Assembly: GCA_002812745.2 (NCBI GenBank)
Contig: NCSJ02000025.1
Coordinates: 1-64,000, forward strand
Direction of reading: 5' to 3'
DNA from: Scytalidium lignicola
Taxonomy: Eukaryota; Ascomycota; Leotiomycetes
DNA: 64,000 nt
The notes beneath the pieces were generated by a model, which was not told where the DNA came from, did not search any database, and worked only from the letters and a program-made list of their open reading frames with translations. How positions within the stretch are numbered: position 1 is the stretch's first letter; each line of letters opens with the position of its first letter. Made by a program: the position numbers and the translations under genes. Of this stretch, positions 1-12,030 are shown piece after piece.

Positions 1-686
1 CAGACCATTGCGACTAACCCATACGCCTGGTTCGGTCCCGCCAGTGGGTGGCTCGTCCGCGCCAGCCCATACGCCTTCACCGCTCGCCTGGCGGCCAACC
101 GCTCCGCCGAGTATCCTGTTGATGGCAAACTTGACAAGGAAGGCCTCAAGGTCTTCTTTTCTATCCAAGGGCCAGAGGACAACATGACCTACGTCAAAGG
201 CCTGGAGCGTATCCCTGAGAACTTCTACCGCCGCCGGGATACTGACTACGGCGTTCCTGCACTCGCTCTCGACATTGTCACGTACAGCTCCCCCGAGGTC
301 TTGAGGTACGTTGACGTCCAACACTATTGATCAGCATGACTAACAGCTCTCGTAGCATTGGTGGAAACACTAACGGCGTGAACACTTTCGCCGGCATCGA
401 CCTGCCTGACTTAAGCGGCGGCGTTATCAACGGGGAGAACTTGCTGAAGGGTAACAATCTCATCTGTTTCGCGCTGAACTCCATCCAGACCGTATCTCCA
501 AACGCTCTGTCATCTATCTATGCAACGCTATCAAGCGTGACGGACATAGTCTTCGCCGCTCTTGAGCCCATAATCGGAGCAATTGATTGCCCAGTGTATG
601 GTGATCTTTCTGTGAATGGGACCAGCTGGATTGATTTTAACATGAAGACGTACCCTGGTTTCAAGAAAGCCGGCAGCGGCTGGTAA
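1..686 (+). CDS. Heme-thiolate peroxidase (chloroperoxidase family), 3' part
   Basis: This is the C-terminal part of a fungal Peroxidase_2 (chloroperoxidase/peroxygenase-like) protein; the window starts inside the gene, so the N-terminal heme-ligand region is missing. Exon 1 is open from base 1 to 305, a 50-bp intron (306-355, GTACGT...CTCGTAG) follows, and exon 2 runs from 356 to the TAA at 684-686. Splicing joins the frames as ...EVLS-IGGNTNGVNTF. The motif RIPENFYRR and the SIGGNT...NTFAGIDLPDL...GGV block are typical of the C-terminal half of secreted ascomycete members. Members use peroxide to oxidise or halogenate organic substrates, usually outside the cell. About 212 residues are visible. 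Family assignment is from remembered motif patterns; the substrate cannot be told. Confidence 0.72.
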
Positions 687-1303
687 GTTTTCGTCATGCA
701 TATCTCGTGCTGGCTTAGCATTCTGAGATTTGACGACTGTCGAGTTTAATCTGTGGATTATAATATAGTTTCTTTTCGGCTTTGCCATTTATAAACTAAC
801 TTCTGTTACCCTTCTTTTATGTTGTTCTGAGGATATGTTGAACCAATGAGTCCATCTTAGATAGGAATTCTGATGATCTTGCTTACTCGCTAGATCTTAA
901 CGTAGCCGAGTACACGTAAGGCAGCTGTCAAAATCCTGCTTCTTCGAACCAGAGTCGTCCCATTTTAACATCCATCGTATTAGGCCAATTTAAAGATACT
1001 TCATCTGATACGTACTATTATTACGAAGGTTGTCGCCAGTAAAAATAGAAAATCCCACTTAATTATAGTACGTTCAATCGTTTAGATATAGACTTATGAC
1101 TAGACAACCATATTGTAGAATAATATCTGGATGCTATTGAAATGCCTCTGTCATCTATTTCAGCCCTCCCTCGATTCCTCGTCTCCCCGTAATTCTTATT
1201 GCTCAACTACTACTACTACCTTTTATTTCTTTCCTCTAGTCTTAGCTTTCTGAGATTATTATTAAGCCAAACTGGTTGGAATGTTAGCTAATTTGATACC
1301 TTC
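687..1303. other. Intergenic, no gene seen
   Basis: Moderately AT-rich sequence downstream of the peroxidase gene. Only short, mutually overlapping frames occur. I see no tRNA, repeat unit or conserved coding signal. Confidence 0.5.
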
Positions 1304-1630
1304 CTAGCAAAGCTGAGGATATGTGGATAATAAGAGAGAAGGCTTACGGTGATGACGAAAAATGTGACACAAGTCATGATGGAAAGCACGAAGATACACC
1401 ATACTTTGGGCTCCATCAGTGCCTCCCCATAGTTGGTGTCGATCGAAGTTCGAATGCTCGTTAGTTAGTCGATCGGCTTGAAGCCTGGCATGGACGATTT
1501 CTCGCTCCTTGGGTTTCAAGAACCAGGCTGTCAAAGGCGACACAGGCACAACGAACAGGAACAAGACGCCAAAAACAATCGTAAAGGCCCCCGTCATCCC
1601 CGGCTCTAGCCGACTATGATCTTTAAGCAC
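1304..1630 (-). pseudogene. MFS transporter fragment (allantoate permease/anion:cation symporter type)
   Basis: The minus-strand translation has a hydrophobic helix (TGAFTIVFGVLFLFVVP) followed by SPLTAWFLKPKEREIVHARL, the charged loop after transmembrane helix 6 in Dal5/Tna1/Liz1-type transporters. After HQLW the family sequence resumes in another frame (EALMEPKVWCIFVLS...). The shift lies at a GGGG run near 1424, so a one-base insertion is the simplest explanation. A GTAAGC donor follows ITV-type helix residues near 1348. The first five helices and the C-terminal half are not found nearby. This is a truncated, frameshifted relic; the frameshift itself could be a homopolymer error, but the truncation is real. 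Confidence 0.6.
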
Positions 1631-3240
1631 TACTCACTCTTCCACCAAACTCTGCTCCTTCCTCTTTATTTACTACCTCGAATATCTCTTGCTATGCAAT
1701 TATATTTTATTACTCTCAGTAATTCATTTCTCTTTTTCTGTTATATACTTTGTCACATATACAAGCTACCCGGGTAATGCTTTTCTTGTCAAGGTTTGTA
1801 CTTTTATTCCTCCCTGCTTGCATGTACGAAATACTCATTTGTATTGGCCATGCAAACCCACACTTAATGCTTACCTGAAATCTGTTGAGTAATAGAGTTG
1901 CTTACAAGACAACGGACTAGCGTACCTTACGTACTTGTCAAATGTGCCCCACCACTTCTGCCTTCAAGAGAGAGTGCTCCAGATCTTCAGGAACAACTAA
2001 CAGAACCTGCGGTGGTTCAGAACAATCTCACCGGAATTAATGTATTACAGGAAAAAAGACGCAACTCACTGCCTAAAAGTACGGTACGTTCCCCTCCTCC
2101 TCAATCTACTGCATCTTGATCACAAAAAGCTTCATCAACACTTCATGTACAGCAACAAAAGGTTATCAGCAAGATCAACATTTCTGGTGATCCTCTACTG
2201 CCATCATTTGATATAAATAAGTCATTCAATTCGTGGCCTGCAGGTCTAGGTATAGTACTTGATGTGTGACCACTCTAAGTATCGCCGCAATTTGGTGTCT
2301 AGGCAGGATACCAAACAACAATCAATCAATACCACGGTGTCACCGAAGGAGAAAGGTTCTCTGAAAAAGCCAGTTATTTTCACATCTCCTGAGACTATAA
2401 GGCCTTACTTTCTCCAGGGGGAGCCGAATTTTAGCAGAGTACGCCATAGCCGGTTGTCGCAAGTTGGTAGAATACCCAAGATTATATCGGTGAGGCCTGC
2501 TGCGACGTCACCTAAGTCCTTCTCTAGACCTTTTGCTAAGTTGAGCACAGTTCAACTATTGCTAGAACCGATGAAATTGGACGAGCAGTCTATTACCCTT
2601 TGATCTTAGTCCACTTAAGCCATCGACTCCAGCTGCTTTGGCTAAAGATGCTCAGACAGCTAGTGACACAAAAACTGCTCGTTACATATTCTTTTGACGG
2701 TTCTAAGTCTGAAATTATAGGTGGTAGACGTCATAAGTTCTTCATAATAAGGAGGGCAATTATTCGACTCGGAAAATCGATTAGATTGGGTAAGCGTACT
2801 GTACATAGGCCACTATACAGTAAAAACGGCAGCTAGGGGGTCGAAAAAAAGAGTTGGATAAGCGGGAGAAACGACAACGTAACTTTAAATCGACAAGATA
2901 GGTGACAGTGATATCTCTATAATCGAAAGCTGAGCACAAGTTAACTAATTGTGAAGTCTTTCTTACGCAATTTGTACACCACGTGACCCTCTCTGGTTGG
3001 TCGGAAGAAGACAATTGAAGATCTCATTGGTTGTCTAAAGCATTCTAAAATCACAATTTTCTTAATTCTTAGGATTTTTGTAATTGCTTCTTTTTAGGTT
3101 TTTTTTTAAACTAGTTCTAATTCTATACGTGTANTTTTTATTATATTTTAAGGTTTGCAGATTATAAATCTGCTTATCGAAGGTCCGTGAAATTTCCTGA
3201 AATCGTAAGCGAGGCCACGTGATGACTTATCCTATACATT
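1631..3240. other. Degenerate region with unassigned broken coding sequence
   Basis: Plus-strand reading frames at 1898-2267 (interrupted by TGA at 2117), 2259-2603 and 2600-2836 have protein-like composition, rich in Ser, Pro and Lys. They switch frame and carry stops. No family is recognised; a decayed transposon protein is possible. An N lies at 3134. No intact gene is supported. Confidence 0.35.
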
Positions 3241-6200
3241 TTCAGCTTGCTTGGCAAATGTGAAATCGCCTGTAAATGCTGCAATAAGTGCATTTGGATA
3301 AGATTCCCCTCATGAACAGGCACTTATCCTCGTACAACATCCCCTTTCCTATCAACTTGTGATTCAACCCCCTAATTTCGGATGTTGGACTAGTATATCG
3401 TAGCTGAGAAATGTGCTTGTGAAGCATGAAGAGCTGGCTTCAAGGCTAAAAAGGATGAACAGCTGTTAAATACTGTTAAATCCTATGGTAATAAGTAAAG
3501 AGAATAACAAGTATAGTTTAGCCTTATCCTTTTTTCCTTCAAAGTTACTTATTAACCATTTCTAAAGATAATGCTGTACACTATACATCTTTGAGGATAA
3601 TAGCTCTTATGTCTGGCTAGATGGAGAGTTGGTAACGCCTGACAAGCTGGTTATGTAGCTTAAGGAGGATATCCTTCTCCAGCAGGTAAAGTTACTTACA
3701 AGCTGCAAATTACATCTCTTAGCCAGTCAGAAGAAAAACTAACAAGAGGAAGATGTTAAAGTACTTGTTAAGGCTTAGGTTTTGTCAAAGGCTTTATAAT
3801 TACTCTTATAAGAGATCTTACAATTGCTTATAGATGATTATGATAATTATAAATCTTTAGCTCTTGCCTTTAAGGCAAAATTTACAAACAAACCTCCAGA
3901 AGGCTCCTTATTAACTAGAAGCATTATAAATACTTATATTATAATTATTATAAAGTTGTAGAAACTTCAAGTTGTACATGAAAATAACAATATAATAAAC
4001 TTATAAGGAAAAGCTATTCATAGCTTTCTTAATCAATGAGGATATTAATAAAACAAAATAAACAAGGAAAACTTTTATAATCATAGTATTACAAAACTAC
4101 GCCATCCAGGTCACTGGATAGCCAAGGGTAAGGTAGATGTTCAGGGACAACGGAAACGTGTGACACACAAGCAGGCGACTAAGTCAAGTGTAGGATCTAG
4201 TGCTGTATTTAGGTTGAACACGAAGAGTCTACTTTCATGTTCTTACAGCGTGCTTATATAGATAATGAAATACAGTTGGACCCCTGGACCCTCCAGGTCC
4301 CTAGGNTCCCACACCGATGGACCCTGGACCCCCCTGGGTCCTAGGTCCTCATCACGTGACTGTCTAATTGTTAGGTTCTCTTGTACAACATAACTGTACC
4401 GAGCCTCAGGCCTACACCAATTAGCGTGTTGCGGTAAAACCCGTAACACATAGTATAAATAGTATTCAAGTTAGTTATACCCTTTAACAATAATATAAGA
4501 TTTAAAATATTCTACTTTACAAATCAGTTCAAAGTCTACAAAGCTTATAAACATATGTAAATCTTCTTTTTAAATATTATTATCTTTTATACAAAGAAAA
4601 TCATCATAAGATAAAGCTTGTAGACTTGTCTCTTCTTAAATATCCTTCTTTAAAAGGCTTTACTTTATATAATTGCTTAATAATTCTTCTTCAGGATAAG
4701 AAGATGAATAAGAGTATAAAAAAAAGAATTTATAAGTTCTTTATAGTATAAGAATCCCTTTTATTGTATATAAGAAGCTTTAACTTAACTTTTATTCTAG
4801 CATTTTCATATTATAAGCAAAGTTCCTCCTTCTTTTAAACATTAAAAGCATTAGTATAAGATTAAAGTTCTTGTTAGACAAAATTATAAAATTGAAATAT
4901 CTTATCTTATATAATTAATAAAGATCTAGTATATCTTTGAAGAGGCTAGATTAGCCTTAACTTAGAAAACATACCTTTTATAAAGTGTTGAAGCTTAATA
5001 TACAAAGGTTTAAAATGTATTTTTAAGTTAAATATTATAAGTTAACTGTTAAAATCATAATATACTCTATCAAGTATATTTTACTTATCTTCCTTATTAG
5101 TTTATATAAATTACAATTAGGTTTTTATCTTCTATAAGTAATTACTTTTTACTATAAGTTACTTATAAGCCTCCTTCACTTCTTCAGCAACAGATTTGGC
5201 TATGGATTAAGTAATAAGAAGCTTAATTTGAAGCTTAAGTACAAAAATATCATTAAGCAAAAGGTAAACTTGATAAAAATAATTTAATAAGTAACAGTTT
5301 TATTAGATTACTAAAGTACTTATAAACTATTTATTATAAGACCTTATTATTCTACAACCTTATTATCCCTTTTTACTATTCTTTTCTCATAACCCTTTTT
5401 ATAAACCAATTTAAGAAGAGTTTACTTTTGTAGTTTGTTTAAATACAATTATAAAAGAATTATAAAATCTAATCTTATAATAAGTTTTACTTAAAATTAA
5501 TAATGTATTATAAAGTACTTATAAAGTTATTCTTCATAATAATAATTAGCTAACTAATAAGCTTGAACATAGAATAGAGTATCAAGTTAAGACAAAGCTA
5601 GAATTTATTTATATTAATCTCAAGGATCTGATTCAAGGCTAGATCTTTATAACTACAATCAATTATATAAGACTTTTAAAGTAAGATCTCTTATAAATAC
5701 AACCTTAAACACCTTTACAAACAACTCAAATATCTTCATAAACTTTATAAGAATCTTTACAAAATCCTTTACAAGAATTTATATTGTCTTCTGTTTAACA
5801 AGCTTTAGTTAATAAACTAATTATATCTTCTGATACCTTTTCTAGATTAACATCTTATCTATTAACCTTTATGTCTTTAACATCTACTTTTATAGTCAAA
5901 GATATATAGAGGGAGTAGAAAGAAGGAATTACAAACTAACTATTAATGAAAGAACTAGAAGAAAGATAAAGAAGTTAGTAATATTTAGGAAATAAAATAA
6001 AAGTATAATTCTCTTGTTGAAAAGTGATTTAAGATGAGGTTATAACTTGTATAACTTATAGAAAGAGTAAAGAAGAAGTTATTTTTAAGTTAAAAGTAAT
6101 AAGAGCTAATTATAGCTTTTAACATCTTATTATAAAGCTTAAAGAATGTTTATAACAAGGTATATACTCTATTATAAGGGGATAATCTAAAAGAGGACAT

Positions 6201-8289
6201 TAGAATATATAAGGACAAAAAGGAGATGTTTTAAGAATAATTCTTATTTGAATTATACTAAATTTTAAGTTTTTACAGATTAATATATAATGATAATTCA
6301 CAAGTTATTATAAGATTTTTAATAAGTTAAAAACATATTTATTATTCTATTATTAAGTCTGCAAATTATTATAAAGACTTTATATATTATCATTATTATT
6401 CCCTTCTCTTCTTTTACTAATTACCTCTTATTCAATAATATCTACAAGTTCATGTGTAGAATTTATAATATTAACTAATATCTTTTCAAACTAATAAAGA
6501 GTATTTGTTATATAATAGTTTTACTCTTAATATATTACTTAAGGATAATAAATGTTTTTTATAATAATTAGAGGAGTAACAAGTGTAAGAATAGCTTGAT
6601 TATGAGAAAGGAAATAATAATAGTTAAAAGAAGAAGAATAATGTTGAATACAACTTATAAATAGTTAAGCTAACTTGTTAATAAGCTAAGGACAATGGAG
6701 AAGATAAGTAAGCATTATTACAATGTTAGTTTTACTTATAACAAGATCTTATTACAACTTATAAATAATAACAATATTATTTTAAGAGGTAATAAAAGAG
6801 TTAATAATTAAGGAAGTATAAGGACAAAGAAAGTAACCATAGTTAACAAGAGTTGTAACAAGAGCTTTAACAAGAGCTTTAACAAGAGTTCTAACAGGAG
6901 TAAGAGTTGTAATAAGAGCTTTAATAATAATAATAACAAAAGTAATAAAAGTAATAACAAGAGTAAGAAGAAGACAATTGTAAATATCTAAACATAGGTT
7001 AGTAAACTCCTTATTCTTATTTATAAAATGATATATAACTTATAAAAGGAGTAATAACTTCCTTTACTGTTATAATAACAATTAACATAGGCTTTATTAA
7101 AATACCTTAGAACAAAGATATACTTTGTCTATATACTAAACTTATTTGCATAATACATATAAGGCTGACTGTTAACATAACTAACGAGGAATCTTAGAAG
7201 AACTTCTATATTTACCAGCTTGTTAGTCTTCAGAATGTAACTTATGTAAAGTGTTAACTGTTGTAAGGGAAGAAGAATAACTAGAGTATGCATAACACTT
7301 GTAAGATGGTCTAAGAGGGCTAGAAGAGCAAGAACAGCTAGAGGAGCTCTAAGAGCTCTAGGACCTCTAAGAGCCTCTAGAGCTGGATTAGAAGGAGTTA
7401 TAACAGTAACCATGATAGAGTTCTTATTAGCAAAGTTAAAAGTTAAAGTAAAAGTGTAAAAACAGTTAATAAGGTTTTAAGATGACATAATGATGGATTT
7501 GATGATGGTTTTAATAGTAGTAATAATGATTTTGATAGTAATTTTAATAAGAACTGGAGGAGAACAAAGTCAAGAGGTGAATTCTTAAATATATACATTT
7601 TCTACAAGTATTAAAGAGCTTTTCATAATTGTAATATCAATATATATTACTACAAATAACCTTTAAATTCATTGTTATACTTAAGCTTTATTATGTTCCT
7701 TTGTCAAGGCCTTTATAGGTCATGTGATCAATGTTAAAAGAATACTTGCCTAGGTTGTCCATAAGCAGTAAAATACCTTTAACTTAACCATTTTGGATTT
7801 AAATAACTTTGTTCTAAAAATAACATGTTTACAAAGCATCTGCAAAACCTGTATTCAATTTATATATTGATATCTATGATGGTTGTGGAATTGTGGACGT
7901 GTAAAGGTTGTGGCACTTATCTTATGGCACTGGTGAAATCACTGTGCATTATAGGAAATTTCTCGTGTAAAGTCCTCCACGATAAGTTGTGCTTATAATC
8001 GACTAGTTAAAACCCTTTTTTGCATAAATTATTAAAATATAAAAATGCACTCGGATTATGGTTAACGTTGACTAACTATATGTAGTAATGGTATTAAGGA
8101 GCTTATCATTTTTGTAAAATCATAGGCTGTAATATAAAACTAATTAACCAGAAAATAACATTCTATAGAATAAGACTGAAAAAGGTAAATATAGCATAGC
8201 TATTACGGCTATTATATATATTACATACAAACATGGCTCTGTATGAGGTCTCCGCAAATACATAGGTAGTGAACAAGTATTTCACCATA
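3241..8289. repeat. AT-rich, RIP-like repeat graveyard
   Basis: About 5 kb of very AT-rich DNA dominated by TTATAA, TAAGTT and ATTA words, with almost no GC-containing runs and no long open frame. Isolated islands of normal composition remain near 4100-4450 and 7300-7420. The latter is a CTAAGAG/CTCTAGAG-rich low-complexity stretch. Near 6840-6960 an AACAAGAGCTTT-like 12-mer repeats imperfectly. This is what transposons look like after heavy RIP (C-to-T on both strands). The original elements cannot be named from sight. Confidence 0.6.
4100..4448 (-). repeat. Possible solo LTR (reverse orientation)
   Basis: An island of near-normal GC inside the AT-rich tract. On the minus strand it starts TGTTACGGG at 4448, as LTRs usually start with TG, and holds a TATATAAG box near 4255. 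It also contains imperfect tandem GGACCC/GGTCC words around 4275-4345, with an N at 4306. The inner end, a second copy and a target-site duplication were not found, so the LTR reading is tentative. Confidence 0.3.
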
Positions 8290-9057
8290 CTAGTTGGCAT
8301 CTTTTAAATTGCCCCGTTGCTGGACTAATTTTGCCATATCTCGGCCCACAGCTGAATCTAAATTCTCAAAGCCCTGGATAGCACCATCTCTATCTCCTTT
8401 ACCCAACTCCTGGCTCATTTTAAATTTACCTTCTAAACGATCAATTGCAATCTCAATTCCAATAATATTCCTTTTCATCAACTCTAGATAGCGATCTGGC
8501 GCATCCGACACAGTCCACGCCTCCGGCCTGCCTTCAGTGCCAGTGTAACCCATAATTGACGTTTCTGCGTAGTGTGAAAGATCGGAAATCTGCTTAGACA
8601 GGTAGGTTGAACTCTCCTCGGAATTAGAATCGAAGTAAATGGTGGCTTTTCCATAAGCTTGAACAGCTGCGTAGTTCCAAGTCGGAACTACTTTGCCAGT
8701 AACTGGCTTTGTTTCGACGTAGAACTTTGGCGTAACATAGTGATTAGGATGAGCATTAAAAAGAACTAGTACTTCTTGCTCAAGGGTGTTGCTAGAAACA
8801 GCGTGGGACGGTGAAGTCAACGATTCGATAATAGCCTTGCTTTGGGGATTTTGTCGTGCCATGTGTCCTCTCAACCGACCCAGCTCAGTCTCGCTTGATT
8901 CATTTTCAACGTCTAATACAAATGGTATATGGCTAGATTGGATGAACGGGTAAGTAGTTGACCCAATTGCGGTAGTAAGGATTCCCAAGGGATAATCGCG
9001 GATCAGTTGCCTAAGGACAGGAATGCTTGTCTCCACGTGTGCTGCACGGAGATACAT
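8290..9057 (-). CDS. PaiB-like FMN-binding protein (transcriptional regulator PAI 2 type)
   Basis: An intact 255-residue intronless frame. It starts MYLRAAHVET, matching the conserved MY-P-F start of the family, and carries RLRGHMARQNP (about 61-71), a V-FNAHPNHYVTP block (about 98-110), GKVVPTWNYAAV (about 121-132), AWTVSDAP and IGIEIAIDRLEGKFKMSQ near the C-terminus. These are the hallmark blocks of the FMN_bind_2/PaiB family, a split-barrel flavin-binding fold. In Bacillus subtilis the paiB product was described as a negative regulator of sporulation and protease genes; fungal homologues exist but their role is unclear. A PaiA-like acetyltransferase gene lies 1.16 kb away, transcribed divergently. 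No signal peptide or membrane segment is visible, so it is probably cytosolic. Confidence 0.88.
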   Translation of the reverse strand: MYLRAAHVETSIPVLRQLIRDYPLGILTTAIGSTTYPFIQSSHIPFVLDVENESSETELGRLRGHMARQNPQSKAIIESLTSPSHAVSSNTLEQEVLVLFNAHPNHYVTPKFYVETKPVTGKVVPTWNYAAVQAYGKATIYFDSNSEESSTYLSKQISDLSHYAETSIMGYTGTEGRPEAWTVSDAPDRYLELMKRNIIGIEIAIDRLEGKFKMSQELGKGDRDGAIQGFENLDSAVGRDMAKLVQQRGNLKDAN

Positions 9058-10217
9058 GATGCTAACCGTAGCAGAACTCGAAAGATTTCACTATATTTTT
9101 ATAGATCTCAGTAGTCCCAAGGAAGGGAGTGATAACTTTATAAAAAATTCCCAGACTTGAAAGGTTTATCAATCCGGTTGGGTCGCCTTAGCATAATCGA
9201 TTGATTGAGTCATAGGATACTGAGCCGCCATTGGGCAGCTATAAAACTAGTACTAAAGCAGATCCATCGTTTCCCTCATACATACTAACTAACGCCACCT
9301 AACAAAGGAAAAGTCTAAGTCTATGTAGTAGTGTGAATTAGGTTTACAGGTTATCCTCTCCTCAAATCAAAAAGTCGGTCAAAATCAAAAAGTTCCCCCT
9401 AATCGTACAATTTCCCTGCATGTGTGATCTTGACTTGAGGCACACAAGATGCTCCGGCTCCTAGGATCCGTGGCCCTAACTAACGTTTCTGTGCTACAAA
9501 TCATGCACCATGTCATGCTGGAAGGACGTAGTTATATCCTTGTGTGGCAGTTTCAGGTCTCTTGCGCTTCTAATTCCACACAATTTCCCTAAGAGGCGCG
9601 TGTGTATCAGGAATCTGGTGATCTGGAATGCGGCCACTGGATCGGTCAAAAGAAGCTTCTTGTCAAGTAGAGTTCCCCGGAACGCCACTCCGGTGAAATA
9701 TTCCTTTCGCAGCTGTGTGAAGGCAGCCGCCTTATCTTTAACTTAAATCTTCACTATCTATCCGAAAAAGATAAACACTAAACTAGAATGGGATTTGAAT
9801 CAAGGTAATTGCAGTAGATTGAAAATTTAAGTGAGAACACGAAGGTAATGTTTGAAAATTTAAGGCTTAATAGCCAATGGCATCTTCATTGTGATGACAG
9901 GCAATAGGCAAGCTATGAGTCTTATAGATGGTTGAAACTATGTCATTTTAAGGGCGTGTGTCTAGACTGATGAATGACTCGCACGGCCCACACAAAACTG
10001 GACATTGAATCCGACGGGAGTCGCGAAAAACTACGAGTAATAGCATTTTCTAGAAGGTTCCCGTTCTCAATTGATGCAAATAATAAAAAGCCTCATTTCA
10101 TTAATTTTAAGATGATTGTTGATCGCTACACTTTGCATTGTTACTTGTGTCTCCTACTTTTGCTTAGATTAGAGGCACGCTTCTTTCCTTGGCCTCTCAT
10201 ATTGTGTTCCAGAAGTT
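9058..10217. other. Divergent intergenic region between paiB-like and paiA-like genes
   Basis: The shared upstream region of two divergent genes. A minus-strand frame at 9494-9750 (AAAFTQLRKEYFTGVAFRG...) has protein-like composition but no recognised family, no clear start and no splice partners, so it may be a remnant. The rest is AT-rich with no clear element. Confidence 0.4.
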
Positions 10218-10769
10218 ATGGCCTTATCAGATTTCAGAGATTATCAGCAACAAATTACAATTCGTAAAGCAGGTTTACAAGATGCTTCAAATATCGTCAA
10301 GCTGGGCTCCCTTGTGTTTTCGCTTACCTTCGGTCACTCTGTCCCTTCATATGAGCTCCAGGCTTATCTCGACGAAGCATATACTATCGAAGCAATCTCC
10401 AAAGATCTTACAAATCCAATGAAGAATGCAATTGTTGCGACAGATCAGAATCATGAGATTCTAGGTTTTGCATTTCTCACTCGTGGCACGAGTGAACCCT
10501 GTATCGAGAACTTGGAGGACAAGGTTGAGCTACAACGGATCTATGTCGACTCTACATCCCACGGGAAAGGAATTGGAAGCTTGTTAGCTAGATCAATAGA
10601 GGAAATAGCAAAGAATGAAGGGTTTAAAAATATATGGCTAGGCGTTTGGGAGGAAAATCATATTGCTCAAAAAGCTTACAAGAGATGGGGTTACAAGCAC
10701 GTTGGTGAGCACGATTTTGAGGTTGGAAGTGTTGTCCAAACAGATTATATTATGGTAAAGAGCCTCTAA
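10218..10769 (+). CDS. PaiA-like GNAT N-acetyltransferase (polyamine acetyltransferase type)
   Basis: An intact 183-residue intronless frame. The N-terminal half has the family pattern LGSLVFSLTFGHS...LQAYLDEAYT. GNAT motif A, which binds acetyl-CoA, is visible as VELQRIYVDSTSHGKGIGS (about 111-129). The C-terminal half carries NIWLGVWEENHIAQKAY, GYKHVGEHDFEVG and QTDYIMVKSL, which match the layout of bacterial PaiA, a spermidine/spermine N-acetyltransferase. Known GNATs move acetyl from acetyl-CoA to an amine; polyamine as substrate is inferred from the PaiA resemblance. The neighbouring divergent gene encodes a PaiB-like protein, the operon partner of PaiA in Bacillus. The first ATG, after a normal-composition leader, was chosen as the start. 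Confidence 0.85.
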   Translation: MALSDFRDYQQQITIRKAGLQDASNIVKLGSLVFSLTFGHSVPSYELQAYLDEAYTIEAISKDLTNPMKNAIVATDQNHEILGFAFLTRGTSEPCIENLEDKVELQRIYVDSTSHGKGIGSLLARSIEEIAKNEGFKNIWLGVWEENHIAQKAYKRWGYKHVGEHDFEVGSVVQTDYIMVKSL

Positions 10770-11832
10770 AAAATTAGATAATACCAATTCAATTTAATTA
10801 TATCAACTTAGCAGACTTCCTCCAATTCATTTCACTAATCCAGCTATCAATTTATCAGCCAATAAACTATTGTCTCATAACTTTTAAAATCTGATGTCAG
10901 ACTGCTTTTTTAGTCTATTATTTTTACAAGGAATATTATATCTGCAACACAAAACATGTTATATAAATTATGTAATAATTAAAATATAATTTGGTTTATT
11001 CAATTTCAAAAACAAAATCAATGTTACACAATGCAGAATTATGTGCATACCAAGTGATCTGGTGTTTACTGTTGAACAGAATCAGTCGATGCTTTGGTAA
11101 ACAAATTATTGATGCATTGTGTTTATCACAGCAATGTTAATATTACTTAATATAAAGTTAAGAGTCCCGGTTTTTACATAGTTTAAATGCCGCCAAGTGT
11201 TAATAGGATGAAAAATGCGTCCAAACGGGATTGTAAGTGTGGCATAAGATTATGAAACTAGACCCTCCTGCTCTTTTCCATAGTAATCTTCGGAAAGCGA
11301 ATATTGTTATTCGTTTTTCTTTTTCCAGGTTATTAATATTCTTCTTTCTCATGCCACACGGAAATCAGCAGAACCTACGATGAAATGTCCGGTATCCTGC
11401 AGTCAACATCCTTTACGTTTTCTTTGACGGGTGTATGTAACCTGTGCAACAAAAATGAATCCACCAATAGATTAGAATAAACAGAGGGGCATAAGTTCTT
11501 CCTCAAGCGCTAAAGTTACCATGATTCTCTCCATCTCCACGACATAAGTTGTGCTCACTTGAAACACCTGTTCAGGTCTTTCCTTTTTTTAAATGGAATT
11601 TTAATAGAATTTCAATCTAGAGTAAAGTTCATTCTATCTATGTTAGTCAAGCAGTAGTTCACGAATTGTACTGTACGTATATTTGGCGAGCCATTGAATT
11701 TTGATGAGAGAAAATTGGTCATAATAGTTGGTTGCACTCGGAGGTAGGAAAATATTGCTTACTAACTACTTAAGGGTAATTGGTAAAAATATTCGATTAC
11801 CTCAAATAAATCGGTTACCTTTCGTAAGATAG
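10770..11832. other. Intergenic, AT-rich, no gene seen
   Basis: AT-rich sequence after the acetyltransferase gene. It holds no long frame and no repeat that I can delimit. Confidence 0.45.
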
Positions 11833-12030
11833 TGTCAGGGCCTCAGTATGCTAATCACGTGAATGGAGGAAAAGGATAGAAGTCTGAGTCCTACCTGCTC
11901 TTTAGCTGCTGACTCCTGTTTATAAAGAAGGGGTTTTTCCCTTCTCTTTGACAAGAGTTAAAGATTAATCTTGTACTTTAAGAGAATACTAAGTTTTAAA
12001 GTAAATATATACTTAATCTACTATTATTAT
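11833..12030 (+). repeat. LTR-like sequence (Ty3/Gypsy-type start)
   Basis: It begins TGTCAGGGCCTCAG, resembling the 5' end of many fungal Gypsy LTRs, and has a TATAAAGAAG box at 11921 followed by a pyrimidine-rich leader. From about 12000 on it dissolves into AT-rich sequence. No partner LTR, primer-binding site or TSD was found; the right end is a guess. Confidence 0.38.

Noticed and set aside
3440..4110. Possible DNA-transposon transposase remnant
   Set aside because: A few transposase-like words appear, but stops are too dense to assign a superfamily.
7129..7413. Leu/Ala/Arg-rich 94-codon minus frame
   Set aside because: It arises from the CTAAGAG/CTCTAGAG low-complexity repeat inside the AT-rich tract.
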